In this document: one piece after another, positions 1 to 40,624 of the stretch
Layout: each line of letters opens with the position of its first letter
How positions within the stretch are numbered: position 1 is the stretch's first letter
Source of the DNA: Hirundichthys speculiger
Taxonomy: Eukaryota > Chordata > Actinopteri > Beloniformes > Exocoetidae
DNA: 64,000 bases
Assembly (NCBI GenBank): GCA_018398805.1
Contig: JAGFBZ010000854.1
Span: forward strand, 248,001 to 312,000
Direction: 5' to 3'
The notes under the pieces: model-generated
The model's database searches: none
Seen by the model: only the letters and a program-made list of their open reading frames with translations
What the model was told of the DNA's origin: nothing
Position numbers and translations under genes: made by a program

Positions 1-1257
1 TGAATCTGATTCATCCCGTCATCCTGCTTTCATCTTGGAGTCGTCATGACAACTGTACATCGCTCAGAACAGGTGAGGTCTGCCAAGACTCCTCTACAAC
101 AGAGGTTACCTGGAAACGTCTTCTTGCAGCTCAGATGGTCTGGAGTTGGATTTCTGAGGAGCTTGTGCAGCTCAGATTTGCTCTGAAGATGGAGTCGACT
201 CTGTGCTGCTCTGAATGACCACCAGGTGTCAGTGTTGAACCACGAGAGTTGACGCGCAGCAGAAGCAGTCCAGCAGACATGTGAGCTCCTCTCAGCTTCA
301 GCTCCTGCTGTGGAGAAAAGCCAGCTGATGATCAACGATTGGAAGGACATTGAGACAGACGCCATGAGAGCTGAGACATGGAGGTGACGGTAGAACTGGA
401 CTCAGATCTGTTTTATCTCGTTGGTCGTTCCTCAGAAAATGACCCACATGTTTGGAGTTTATTTGAGCAGATGTTCTTGTGTTCCTGTCGTGTCCTTCTA
501 TGAAGACTGAAGCAGTCAGAGCAGGACTGGAACTGAACTGCTGAGAAGCAGTGAAGATGATTGAACTGCAGCTCCATGATGATCCAGAACTGGATCCAGA
601 ACTGGATCCAGAACCAGCTCCAGTCCTGGAGGGTCTCTGTCCTACAGGTCTTAGATCAGGGGTATCCAGCTCCAGTCCTGCAGGACAGACTTCGACCATC
701 CCTGTCTCAGATGTTTCCTGCTTCAGATCATTAACAGACCTGGATGAGCAGCTGGTGGTGATCTGTTCACTAGAACCAGGTGTGTTTTGGCAGAAAACCT
801 TAATCTCAGTTACCTCCAGGTGGTTTACAGAGACCCAGACCATGACCCCTGAACAAATATCATTAACTAAAATTATAAGATTAAACCCAAATTAGAGAAA
901 ATGGAAAGTTAAAAAAAAAACCTTTCTACAGCTGGTAAACATCTAAGACCTTCAGAGTTCTGGGTTGGTTCCTCTGAAACATCATCCTGGTCCAGGACTG
1001 GTGGGTCACAGTTGGCTGGTGGATCCCGGTAGATCCTGGTGGACTGGACGGAGATGGACGGAGGCTGAAAGCAGGAGTCATTTCTGTGTCACCTCAACCC
1101 ACCCAAATACTGAATCAGGTTTGTTCAGGTGGCCCTGAACTCGGACCAGAGGTGGACCTTCAGGTTCCTGCAGGCTCACGTTTGTTCATGAGGTTCTGGA
1201 TCTGGTTTGTAGCTTAGATGAAGATCAGACCACACGGCCTTCAGAAGATGAGAGCAG

Positions 1258-1468
1258 AACGGCCGTTGAAGCCAGGAGGTTCTGGCCGTTGAAGGCCGGA
1301 GTTCTGGCCGTTGAAGCCAGGAGGTTCTGGCCGTTGAAGCCAGGAGGTTCTGGCCGTTGAAGCCAGGAGATTCTGGCCGTTGAAGCCAGGAGGTTCTGGC
1401 CGTTGAAGCCAGGAGATTCTGGCCGTTGAAGCCAGGAGGTTCTGGCCGTTGAAGCCAGGAGGTCCTGG
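1258..1468. repeat. 23-bp minisatellite, about 9 copies
   Basis: Near-identical units built on GGCCGTTGAAGCCAGGAG plus GTTCT. One copy is variant (GAAGGCCGGAGTTCT). Overlapping open frames on the minus strand are by-products of a stop-free unit. Confidence 0.9.
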
Positions 1469-2238
1469 GCGTCTCCTCATTCTTCAGACTGAACTCTTTC
1501 ATCTCCGTCAGGTTACAAACCGGTTTACACAGTGAAGAGACTTTAAACCCTCCTGTAAAATCAGCAGACTCCTCGTTAACTCGTTAACCTCGTTAACAGG
1601 AGGAGCAGCTCTGGGACTCGCCCAGGTGTGTGCAGGTGTGTGTTGACAGCTGCTCATTCAGGCAGAAACCAGCAGAGGAAGTAACGATGTTCCACTCAGC
1701 TTTATTCAGTAGCAGCATCAGTCAACATCTCACTTCTACATTCAACAGCAGAAACAGTAATCAGTCCGGTTCAGGTCGACGCCTCCCACCTGCGTCCACC
1801 TGAGCTCCTCGGTGTTCTCCTCAGGCTGAACATCAAAGCTTTTCAGTTTAAACATTTTTCATCCATCTCTGACAGTCCTGGTTCATTTACATATGTCAGA
1901 CGGATGTGAGGACTCTGCAGAACCACAAAAGAACCTCACCTGAGTCCACCTGAATACATCCAACCAGGATCCAACATCTCAGTAGAAGACAGAAAACCCT
2001 GGAGACGACACATTTCACCTTTCTGTGATGAATATGAGCTCTTTGTGAATTTGATGGCAGCAACATGTCTCCAAAATGATGGAACGTGGACAACAAAAGA
2101 ATGGAAGAGCAGGCGGAGCTAAACAAACACCTGGAGGAACATCTGCAACCGATTAACCAGCAACAGATCAGTCACATGACCACAGCTCATTACAAATGGA
2201 CAGAAGTGGAAACTCTCCTTTGATTGGATGAATCCATC

Positions 2239-2305
2239 CTGCAGCCTCTAGTGGTCAGTAGAGGAACTGCAGCCTCTAGTGGTCAGTAGAGGAACTGCAG
2301 CCCAG
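2239..2305. repeat. 28-bp minisatellite family, locus 1 (2 copies, reverse orientation)
   Basis: Two copies of a unit containing GCAGCCTCTAGTGGTCAGTA. The same word, in this or the opposite orientation, forms arrays at 28.9, 37.3, 41.5, 45.0, 54.2 and 63.3 kb. Confidence 0.8.
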
Positions 2306-3239
2306 GAGTCCAGAGGAGCTGCAGCCTGTATCAGACCAGAACTAGGAGCCACATCTAGTCTCAGAGAAACTCAGCCTCTAGCGGTCCAGATATAGATAAG
2401 GGGTTGTTCCACAGAGGTAAACATCAGGTAGATATGTTGCTGTCATCATATTTAAAGTTCTGTTTTATTTTAATCCAGTCTATGTAGCAGTACCACTTCA
2501 GTTAGTGGTACGCTGCCCCCATATGGTCAAAGTTGGTACTGCTGCATATTCAGTATTTACCTTTGACACAAACACCCGACTTTGTGTTGTACATTGAGGA
2601 CGTCTGCTAAAACATGATAAACCTTCAGTCTCAGATCCAGCCAGGTCCTGTATGAGGTCATAGCTGTCAGGTCTAATCAGGGGTTAACAAGAACCAGATA
2701 TCAGGTCATTTAAACCAACATCTGCTCAGATGTAAAAAATACATATTTTTAAGTTTCATCATGAGGTTTCTGAAAGTGAACACATGGAGACAGGAAGACA
2801 CCCGGGGGATGGACAGCTGAGCTGTGAGTTCTCATGACTGGTGTCCCAGCAGGAGAACCAGTAAAACCAACAAACCCAGCAGCATCACAGGAGATGGAGT
2901 TTCAGCTCCAACAAACAGCTGCTGCTGATATCAGAGAAGAACTGATGGAGAAACAGATGGAGGGAGGGTATTAAAAGAAGGAAAAAGAAGCAATAGAAGG
3001 AAAAGAAAAAAGGAAAGAATGACAGAGTGGTTCAGTCTCGTCTCTGTTAACTGGTAACTCAGTTTGAACTTCCTTCTTCATCCTGATGGTTCAGACCTCC
3101 AGCTCCCCACCTCTGAGTCTGGGGGAGGAGTTTTATGGTCCAGGTGGACAGGTTTTTACCGTCTGAGTGGACGCGTTCAGGTCTTCTGTCTCACTGAGTC
3201 TGTCCTCAACAGGGCCGTGCACAGATGTTTTTACACCAA

Positions 3240-4680
3240 GGAGCTGAAGCCAAGAAAAAACATAATATTCGGACTTTTTGGAAGAAAATATCGACTTTCA
3301 TGAAAGTCCAACTTCTTGACAGAAAATTGTGACACTTTCTGTCCAAAAATCTGGAATTTTTGCTTAAAATCATAAATTTCACAATATCAAGACTTTTTTT
3401 GTTGAAACCAAATTTTTGCCATAAAATGTCAAACTTTGCAAACTTGTGACTTTTGGACAAAAAATTAGAATTTTGTGTGAAAAACTGGAAATTTAGTGTA
3501 ACTGCAACTTTATATCCAATCAGCAAACCTTTAACTCAAATTTAGCTAAATTATTTTTTAAACTTTTTTTTTTACAACTTTTTGTTGGAATATATCAATA
3601 TTTGACAAAATTGCAACTTTTTAAAATAAAATGACAACTTTGTCGTAAAATTGTGATTTTTTTAATAGTTTGCAACTTTGTGTTCTAAAATCACATATTT
3701 CTGTTGTAAAATTACGTATTACAGATTATAGCATCTACTGCAACTTTTTACCGTAAAATCACAAAATTCCGATTTTCTTTTGTCAGAAATCCTCAACTTT
3801 TTGTCATAAAATTGTAGTTTTATAGAATTTCACATTTTGTGTTTTTTTAAATTTCGACTTGTAAAATGAAAACTTTTAAACAATATTGAAGTTTTTATAT
3901 CAACCTAATTGTGAATTTTGACTAAATTAAGACTTTATGTTGCAAAACTGCAGATTTTCCAAAATTGTATTATGTCTTAATTGTGACATTTTATGAAATA
4001 ATTTACCCCAAATTTGGACTTTTTGCTCAGCAGTTACTGTCACACTGAAAGACGCTGTAAAATTTCAACTTTTACAAACTTTTTGACACAAGGCGACAAC
4101 TTTATGTCCTGATATCTCTAATTTTTGTTGTAAAATTTCATTATTTCACAATATTGCAACTTTTTGTCATGTAACGCAAATTAGAAAATCATGAATTTGG
4201 GAAAAATCACGACTTTGACATCAAATCATCATTTCTTGTCGTAAAATCCCAAAATTTACAAAATTGCAAATTTTTACCAGAAATTCCAAATTTTTTGTTG
4301 TAAAATCACTAATTTGTTTTTATAAAATTGGAATTCTGGCAAATCTGCAACTTTTTATCTGAAGGTCGCAACTTTTAATCACAAAATATCAACTTTCACA
4401 AAAACAACACTGGCATGAAATTAGGACTTTTGTCAATAAACTATTAATTTTAAAGCTTCACATCCTGAAAATGAAAATCATTTTGTTGTAAAAAAACTAA
4501 TTTTTGACTTTCTGACTTTAAATCAGTTTTGTAATAAAACAAAAAACAATTAAACTGTCTATTGAACACAAAAATCCCAAATTTTTGTCATAAAATTGTG
4601 TATTTTGTAAAACTGCACATTTTCAAAAATAAAAATCACTAATTCTTGAAAAATGACGACTCATGAAGTCATTTTTTCAT
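3240..4680. repeat. Degenerate AT-rich tandem-derived block
   Basis: About 1.4 kb of loosely repeated words such as AACTTTTTGTCATAAAATTG and TTTTTGTTGTAAAATCAC, with spacing of roughly 22-30 bp and heavy divergence. It reads as an old, decayed satellite-like array. The same words recur at 7,950-8,100 and 8,835-9,010. No coding sequence is seen. Confidence 0.6.
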
Positions 4681-4854
4681 CGTGAGCTGCTCAGGTTGGA
4701 GTGTAAAGGGGGCGGAGCCTGAGCACCACCTGGACTACCTGTGCACGGACCTGCTGAGACGCTTCATCTGTCAAACTAACGTTTCTCACTTCATGGCTGT
4801 TCGGAGGATTTTCTTCTTGGAGTGTAAATACACGAAGTCCTTCACATGTTCAGG

Positions 4855-4889
4855 AACACACACACACGCACACACACACACACACACTT
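4855..4889. repeat. CA microsatellite
   Basis: An (AC)n run with one ACGC interruption. Confidence 0.9.
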
Positions 4890-5296
4890 GCACCTTCACC
4901 TGCACATCCATGATGTAACAGGCACCAGTTTGTCTCTGGTTTCACAAACGTGACATCGATTCACTGCTGCCAGTCAAGCTGCACAGCTGGAGCTCAGTCC
5001 CGTCTTCTTTCACAGCTTCAACCAGCAGAACCCCGGGAGAACCCCGGGAGAACATCAGCAGAACATCAGCAGAACCACAGCAGAACCAGCCTCCTCCTGG
5101 ACTGGGTCACAGCAGAGGACGACAGATGGAGATCAGACTGTGTAGTCAACGCTGAGGATCAGAAGTTCTGACAAAGTCCAACGGACTCTCGTCCCCAGAG
5201 TCCCAGTGGCTCTGTAAGCCTGTTTTCTGGGCCCCCCACCTCCCCGGTCCACATCTGCAGTTCGGTACCGGGGCTGCGAGGCTCAGCGGGTGGAGG

Positions 5297-33584
<28,288 letters not shown>

Positions 33585-33625
33585 CCTCTGGAGCGGAGTA
33601 GATGGACTCAGAGGTGAAGTGACCT

Positions 33626-33661
33626 CTATGTGGGCAGCAGCTGTGGTCCAGGTGGACTCAT
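33626..33661 (-). promoter_or_regulatory. Short upstream ORF in large1 leader
   Basis: An ATG at 33659-33661 opens an 11-codon frame ([11 protein letters not shown]) that closes at TAG 33626-33628, 41 bases before the large1 start codon. It lies just inside the spliced 5'UTR, four bases from the acceptor, and is out of frame with large1. Upstream ORFs of this kind often damp translation; whether this one is used is inference. Confidence 0.4.
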
Positions 33662-34278
33662 GGCACTGAGACGGAGGAGACAAGAGGAGGACGGTTAGAG
33701 GAGACCCTGCTGGAGAACGTCTCTGCAGGATCTCACAACTGTTCTGTGTTAGAAACTAAAACCCAGGACGGGAGCTTTTAAAGCTGCTGCAGACCCAGAC
33801 TGGGACTTAACCAACCTCCTCTGAAGACGCAGTTGTTCTCCTGGACGTTTGACTCAGACTGACTGGTTCATCTCAACAGTTTATCAGCTTTATGGGTTTT
33901 TATTGGTAGCTCCAGTTTTACTGGATCGATTGTTTCAACGGTTCAGTTTAAGGAAGTTGTTGCATTTAATACTGTTCTATTATGTCTCATATACTTGGGT
34001 TTAAATGTGCTCAATAAATAAAGTTGACTCATGTAGAGAAACTAGACTGATGTTTCAGCAGCTCTTCAACCTAAAAATCTTCATTCATTTATCTCTTTGT
34101 TTATTTTGTGGTCTTGTTTTAGACCCTTCCAGGATGATGAAGGTTTGGAAGCTCCCAGATAACGACATCCAGAAAACTCACTATAACGACCGACAGGCTG
34201 ACATTCATCACACTTTATTAAAAGTTAAAACATCAATGAAACAAAATCAATCTGTGTTTGAGAGTATTACTGACTACT

Positions 34279-34400
34279 AGGCATGATTTTTGAAAAATAT
34301 CAATTTAAATCGATTTTTTAAATATGATTTGAATCGATTTAATTAAGCCACGAATCGTGATGTGGCCTCCAGGCCAGCAGAGGGCACACTCGATTTAAAC
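34279..34400. mobile_element. Decayed hAT-like subterminal sequence
   Basis: Repeated ATCGATTT words (for example GAATCGATTTAATTAAG) followed by GGCCAGCAGAGGGCACAC resemble the subterminal part of the hAT family seen at 35.5 kb. The ends are not found. Confidence 0.3.
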
Positions 34401-34737
34401 CATGTTCTTGTTCAATGTCACTACATGCAGCGCTACGTGCTACGTTACACGTAGCGGCGCTCCAGCTGAAGAAAGCAGGTGTGCAGCATCAGATACAGAT
34501 TAAAACAAACGGCCAGCGAGAGAAAAAAACCGTGATTCACGGCAGGGTTGAACTCCAGTTGTTCAGGCAGAAATAAATATGTCTTAGTTTGTGCCACATT
34601 TCCCATCATGCTTCACTTTCTCAACTTTAGAAGCAAAGCTGTGGTGGGCTCACTCCTCAACATCATGGAGGGCTGCCTCCAACGCTCATCATCACACCAA
34701 AATCAACCAATCACATTTCTTCCTGCAGGCTACATAG

Positions 34738-34965
34738 AGCCAACACCGAGGTCCAGGAAGTCAGGAACCAACACCGAGGGACCGAAGTCAGGAACCGACT
34801 TCCAGGACCAAGAAGTCAGGAACCGACTTCCAGGACCAAGAAGTCAGGAACCGACTCCCAGGACCACAAAGTCAGGAACCAACACAGAGGACCATGGAAG
34901 TCAGGAACCGACACAGAGGACCACAAAGTCAGGAACCGAAACCGAGGACCACGAATCAGAGATTT
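34738..34965. repeat. About 28-bp minisatellite, 8 copies
   Basis: Units contain AAGTCAGGAACCGACTTCCA or ACACAGAGGACCAC variants. It lies in the 5' intron of large1. Confidence 0.9.
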
Positions 34966-35011
34966 AGAGTTCTCAGGTCAAAGCCATCCATCATCCTGAG
35001 GAGCAGCAGAG

Positions 35012-35325
35012 AAGTGCTGACAGCAGCATCTAGGACAGGAGCATCGAGAGAGGACAGCAGCATCTAGAGGACAGGAGCATCTGGAGGACAGGAGCATCTG
35101 GAGGACAGGAGCATCTAGAGGACAGGAGCATCTAGAGGACAGCAGCATCTAGAGGACAGCAGCATCTGGAGGACAGGACAGCAGCATCTAGAGGACAGCA
35201 GCATCTAGAGGACAGCAGCATCTAGAGGACAGGAGCATCTGGAGGACAGCAGCATCTAGAGGACAGGAGCATCTAGTCCCAAGCATCCACTCTAGTCATA
35301 GAGGACAGGAGCATCTAGAGGACTC
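35012..35325. repeat. 17-18-bp minisatellite, about 17 copies
   Basis: Units of GCATCTAGAGGACAGGA/CAGCA. It ends about 215 bp before the intact hAT copy. Confidence 0.93.
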
Positions 35326-35541
35326 TTCGCCATCGTCAGGAGGAAGTGTGACAGCTGGAGGCTTTCAGAGGCCCGTTGACACAAATCCTCAGCAACGAGG
35401 TGTCGAGGGAGAAGAAACAGCTGCTTCTCCTGCTAATCAGCTCAGAGCAGCCAGAGAAGACTGAGCTCCTCCTGACACCATCATCAGATTTAACAAGATC
35501 TGAAGCAACAAGACCAGACGGCTGCTCTGCTGCCCCACTGA

Positions 35542-36686
35542 TAGGGCTGGGCGATAAATCGATTTAATCGATTAATTCGAATTTGTACTTAATGTCGATT
35601 TGTTTTAATGAAAATCGATTTTCTCATTAACATCCGCCACCAGCGCCTGCCTGCTGGGCTCCCGTAGGTCAGAGAGCGCGGAGTGCGCGCCCCCCTCGCG
35701 CGCCCCCCTCCCCACCCGCGCTAGGTACACAAACAAAGCAAGCAGTGCTGATCTTACACCGAAGAAAAGAAACGTATCCTCGGTTATTTGGAATTGGTTC
35801 AGGTTCGTGGCGTCAGACACAGAATAAACAGCACCTCGCTGCAAAGTGTTTAAAGGCTGTTGCTACCAAAGCTAGCAGTACTACAATTTACTGCAGCACC
35901 TTAAACAGAAGAACCTTAAACGAAAAAAACGATCGCGGCAGCCCAAGCACCGCCACCAAAAAACAACCTACCGTCTTGGAAACGTTGACAAACTGTATCC
36001 CGTATGATAAGAAAGGAGCCCGGTGGAAAGCTGTCACGGATGCAGTCGTGATGTATTGCAAGAGATATGGTGCCCATATACACCGTGGAAAAGCCGGGGT
36101 TTATTCACCTGCTCAAAGTTTTGGATCCCAGGTACGTGCTACCAGGCTGCAAATATTTTTCTGACGTTGCCTTGCCTCGTAAATTACAATGGAAGCCTAC
36201 AATTTAATTTTTAATTTTATTTGATGCAGATGTTTAAGTTAAGTTAACATGATTCAGGGAATCAAAATAGTGCCCAAATACTTTTTGTTTACCACACAAG
36301 CACCTCCTTATTATGCAAAACATGTTCAGGTAACTGAGAGTTTTGTTTGCACTTTATTTTGTCAACCTCAAAAAAGGGGTCTTATAATACTATGTTTTAC
36401 TTATTTTTTGTGTCATTTCGAAACTAGATTACTGAAAAGTTACATTGTCACTGTTCACAATGGCAGGCAGGGCTTGCCATCTCTTTTTTTGTGGCTTGTT
36501 TATGTAACTGAAACTCCAGAAGGGAAAATTTAAACAAAATAAAACTGAAATTTGTTTTGAACAATTTCTTTGTCATCTACAAATTGATTTTAGGTAGGGG
36601 GTGAAAAAAATCGATTTAAATCGTGAATCGGGATTTTTTCTGAAAAAATCGGAGATTTTTTTTTTAGGCCATATCGCCCAGCCCTA
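35542..36686. mobile_element. Complete hAT-family element copy, internally deleted
   Basis: The terminal inverted repeats are TAGGGCTGGGCGATA at the left and its complement at the right (TATCGCCCAGCCCTA). The 8-bp target duplication CCCACTGA flanks the copy at 35534-35541 and 36687-36694. Both ends carry the ATCGATTT-rich subterminal sequence usual in fish hATs. Inside, on the plus strand, are pieces of a BED-finger hAT transposase (KCLKAVATKASSTT, then PYDKKGARWKAVTDAV and LLKVLDPRY across frames). At 1,145 bp it is far shorter than an autonomous copy and its frames are broken, so it could move only with help from another copy. Confidence 0.88.
35745..36164 (+). pseudogene. hAT transposase N-terminal fragment
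   Basis: The open frame includes LKAVATKASSTT (BED zinc-finger end), STATKKQPTVLETLTN and PYDKKGARWKAVTDAVVMYC. A neighbouring frame holds the continuation towards LLKVLDPRYVLPG, so the gene is frameshifted, and the catalytic core is missing. It belongs to the hAT copy that encloses it and is not a host gene. Confidence 0.7.
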
Positions 36687-36929
36687 CCCACTGACCATCG
36701 TTATCTCATTAAAAGCTCTTTAATCATGTTTGAATGAGATGAGCTTCGCTGATTCTTCTGCAGCTGAAGAGAAAGAGAAGGTGGAACCAGTAGAAGAACA
36801 GCAGAAGCTCCTGGAGTCCTTCAGCTGAATGAACATCTGCAGGGCTGGAGATCCAGGAAGCACTTCTACTGGTGCTAAACTACAAACCAGAGATAATCTG
36901 GTCGTAATACGACTCACACGTATGCTGAC

Positions 36930-37048
36930 CACCTACTAATTACCCGTTAACTACTTGTTAATTACCTGACAATTACCTGTTAATTTCATGCCAATTACCC
37001 ATTAATTACCTGTCTACTACCTTTCAATTACCCGTTGATTACCTGTTA
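36930..37048. repeat. Short 16-bp degenerate repeat
   Basis: TTACCTGTTAATTACC-like units, about 7 copies. Confidence 0.7.
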
Positions 37049-37324
37049 TGCCATGTAAGAAGACACATATTTGGACTCATTCTGTGTTTTACTGAGTAAA
37101 CGCTGTCTTTAAATTCATACTATACAGCTTATACGGCTATTTTTATTTTTTTATTTTTATTTGCACTCTTTTAAATGACAAACTTTCTGAACCCGTCAGT
37201 CTGTAGTCTTTGACACGATAAAAGGTGTTAATAAGTTAATCCAAGATATTTAAAACCGGACGAAACATGAGAAACAACACAGATCATGACGACCAATCAG
37301 ATGTGTTTACCGACATCCTCAACG

Positions 37325-37908
37325 ACCGAATCCCCCCCACCGACCCATAGAGGCGGCAATTCCCCCACCGACGGCTAGAGGCAGCGGTTCCCCCACCGAC
37401 CCCTAGAGGCGGCGGTTCCCCCACAGACCCCTAGAGGCCGCGGTTCCCCCACCGACGGCTAGAGGCGGCGGTTCCCCCACAGACCCCTAGAGGCCGTGGT
37501 TCCCCCACGACCCCTAGAGGCGGCGGTTCCCCCACAGACCCCTAGAGGCGGCGGTTCCCCCACAGACCCCTAGAGGCCGTGGTTCCCCCCACAACCCCTA
37601 GAGGCAGCAATTCCCCCACCGACGGCTAGAGGCAGCGGTTCCCCCACCGACCCCTAGAGGCAGCGGTTCCCCCACCGACCGCTAGAGGCCGCGGTTCCCC
37701 CACCAACCCCTAGAGGCAGCGGTTCCCCCACCGACCCCTAGAGGCAGCGGTTCCCCCACCCCAGCAGACCGCTAGACCGCGGTTCCCCCACCAACCCCTA
37801 GAGGCCGCGGTTCCCCCACCGACCGCTAGAGGCCGCGGTTCCCCCACCGACCCCTAGAGGCCGCGGTTCCCCCACCGACCCCTAGAGGCCACGGTTCTCC
37901 CACCGACT
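37325..37908. repeat. 28-bp minisatellite family, locus 3 (about 20 copies, GC-rich variant)
   Basis: Units contain CCCCCACCGACCCCTAGAGG followed by CGGCGGTT or CCGCGGTT. It is the same family as 28.9 and 54.2 kb but homogenised to a CpG-rich form. Confidence 0.95.
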
Positions 37909-37909
37909 G

Positions 37910-38700
37910 TCTGGGGGATTTATGAACCTTTTCAGGTAGAACTGCACGGCTCAGTGACACCAGCAGAACCACTGTTATGACCCGGCTCGTCGGACTGCAA
38001 CATAAAATGGAAAGCCAACACGTGAATCAGGAAAGCAAAGGTCTTATTGTTGAAACTAACATTAAGAGACCAGAACCACAAACACCAAGAACCAAGAACA
38101 CTGTCCATCTGCAAAAAGCACAGCTGGAATCCTTCAGTCCAACTTTGTCCATAAAAGTCGTGAAACAAAGAGCTGATGGAGTCCAACTCTCTCCTGGATC
38201 AGCTGACTGTCGACTGTCGGTGGAGACCAAACTGTCCGTTGTGTAGGAACTCATGAAGTCACGTTCAGGAACTTCCTTCCTGAATGTACCGATTCATCTA
38301 CAAAAGCAGTGATGGTCAGTGGAGACACAACCAGCCTCCAGCTCCACCCTAACCCTCTGATGTCACACCGCTGAAGACGGGACATGATCTCAACGTGACC
38401 TTGTGTCCTGAAAAAGCCAGCTGGATGAAGAGCAGGTGAAGGTTTTAGAGGAGCTGGTCTCTGTGCAGGTTCAGCTCTGAGACGGACTGTTCAGCTGGAG
38501 CACAGATGAGGTTATTAATCATCATCAGCTCTGAGGTGGAGGCTTCCCAGAAGAAACCAGAGACTATTACTGAAACATTTATCTGCGCTGGGATCGTTTT
38601 TCCTTCAAATCTAAAGTTCAACAGCAGCAGTTCAGGAAAAGTTAGAAGTTTAACACTTTAAACTGTTGGTGGGATTAGAAAGAGCCTCTATCTGCTGTTA
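37910..38700. other. Large1 5'-intron segment, nothing recognised
   Basis: About 0.8 kb without recognised genes or elements. Confidence 0.4.
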
Positions 38701-38703
38701 GCA

Positions 38704-38872
38704 GTCATCCTGGGACTGGGACTGGGACTGGGACTGGGACTGGGACTGGGACTGGGACTGGCTCTGAGACTGGGACTGGGACTGGCTCTGAGACTGGGAC
38801 TGGGCCGTCTCCACTTAGGGGACTGGGACTGGGACTGGGACTGGGACTGGGAGGGACTGGGACTGGTCACCA
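38704..38872. repeat. GGGACT hexamer array
   Basis: Runs of GGGACT interrupted by GGCTCTGAGACT. Its G-runs could form G-quadruplexes on the plus strand. Confidence 0.93.
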
Positions 38873-38959
38873 GTGAGGGCAGCAGCACATGAAGGCCAGG
38901 ACTCTGAACTGGACTTTAGTGGTTCTGCTCCGCTATAAGGCAGAGGGGGCTGGTCCAGC

Positions 38960-39095
38960 TGGAATAATGGCCCAATCACAGGCCCAAACCCTAACCCTCA
39001 TGGGAAAACCATGGGTTCAATTCCCAGCTGCATCAGAAAGGACATCCAGCATCAAACCTGTGACAGATCCATCATCACGCTGAGCTGCTGTAGAG
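38960..39095 (+). mobile_element. SINE-like fragment
   Basis: GGGTTCAATTCCC, a match to the tRNA-type B box, is followed by AGCTGCATCAGAAAGGACAT and CCAGCATCAAACCTGTGACA. This resembles the widespread fish SINE/RTE tail with a 'GGGCATCCGGCGTAAAA'-type sequence. No target duplication was found. Confidence 0.4.
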
Positions 39096-39300
39096 ACCAC
39101 TAACAGGAGAGATGCTTTTATTATTTCAGAGGTGGGTTTGCATCATTTAGGCTTCTGCATTTATTACTTTATAATTTAACTGCTTTACATATTTTAAATA
39201 AATAAAAAATGCATGAGTATATTTAACAGCATTTAACAAAACATAAAATGTAAATATCAACAATTAAACTTGACTACTGACACAAGTAGATAAATCTGGC

Positions 39301-40093
39301 GTTTCCAGATGTTCAGACCGGAGTCAGCTGCGGCGTTTTCAGATGTTCAGATCAGAGTCAGCGGCGGGGTTTCCAGATGTTCAGATCAGAGTCAGCGGTG
39401 GTGTTTCCAGATGTTCAGACCAGAGTCAGCGGCGTTTCCAGATGTTCACCAGAGTCAGCGGCGTTTCCAGATGTTCAGACCAGAGTCAGCGGCGTTTCCA
39501 GATGTTCAGACCAGAGTCAGCGGCAGCGTTTCCAGATGTTCAGACCAGAGTCAGCGGCAGCGTTTCCAGATGTTCAGACCAGAGTCAGCAGCGGCGTTTC
39601 CAGATGTTCAGACCGGAGTCAGCAGCGGCGTTTCCAGATGTTTAGACCAGAGTCAGCAGCGGCGTTTTCAGATGTTCAGACCGGAGTCAGCAGCGGCGTT
39701 TCCAGATGTTTAGACCAGAGTTAGCGGCAGCGTTTCCAGATGTTCAGACCAGAGTCAGCGGCGTTTCCAGATGTTCAGACCAGAGTCAGCGGCGTTTCCA
39801 GATGTTCAGACCAGAGTCAGCGGCAGCGTTTCCAGATGTTCAGACCAGAGTCAGCGGCGGCATTTCCAGATGTTCAGACCAGAGTCAGCGGCAGCGTTTC
39901 CAGATGTTCAGACCAGAGTCAGCAGCGGCGTTTCCAGATGTTCAGACCGGAGTCAGCAGCGGCGTTTCCAGATGTTTAGACCAGAGTCAGCGGCGGCGTT
40001 TCCAGATGTTCAGACCAGAGTCAGCGACGGCGTTTCCAGATGTTCAGATCAGAGTCAGCGGTGGTGTTTCCAGATGTTTAGACCAGAGTCAGT
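39301..40093. repeat. 31-34-bp minisatellite, about 24 copies
   Basis: Units contain TTTCCAGATGTTCAGACCAG followed by AGTCAGCGGCG. Length varies through GGC/GCA triplet gain in the GCGGC segment, so three frames stay open for long stretches. Confidence 0.95.
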
Positions 40094-40624
40094 GATAGAC
40101 AACAGTGTTGACATAAAGGTACTGAAAACAGATGAAATGAGTCAAAACAACTTGATCCTGACCAACACCATTGTCATGTCACCTTAAACCCGCTCTTTTA
40201 CCTTAAATCATCTTTCCTGGCTACTAAACGCTCTTCACGGGTTGAAGCTGACTCCTGGGACAGCGGTTCAGCCTCCTCTGGCCGTCTCCAAGACAACATG
40301 AATGTCCAGAAGTGGGATCTGAGTGTTTCCACCTCTGGCTGTAAAAACCTTTATTCACCTTCACATCAGCCGTCTGTCATCAGAGCTGCAGCAACCAAAC
40401 ATCAGGATTTCATCACTATTTCATCTGTCCTGTTCACAGCCACAGGACACCAGCACCCATCGTGCACGAGCATCAATCATGCACGTGCATCCATCTTGCA
40501 TGCTTGAACAGCATGATAGTCTTGGGAGTGCTCTGATTTTGTTCCTGTAATGAGAGTAAATTGATTTAATGACGAGCCGGAGCCCAGAGGCCTGAACATC
40601 CGTCAGTTCAAATGGGGCCACGAG

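Larger units (their letters stand above)
1690..5296 (-). other. large1: Presumed large1 3'UTR and downstream DNA
   Basis: No coding sequence is recognisable after the large1 stop. Canonical minus-strand AATAAA hexamers (plus TTTATT) are seen at 2464-2469 and 1701-1706. Either could end the transcript, which would give a 3'UTR of about 2.8-3.6 kb. The real cleavage site cannot be told from sequence alone, because the AT-rich block at 3.2-4.7 kb offers several weaker variants such as ATTAAA. Confidence 0.3.

Noticed and set aside
1..1250. Short open frames on both strands at the window start
   Set aside because: No family recognised and no conserved pattern; they include small GATCCAGAACTG repeats and look like ordinary non-coding DNA.
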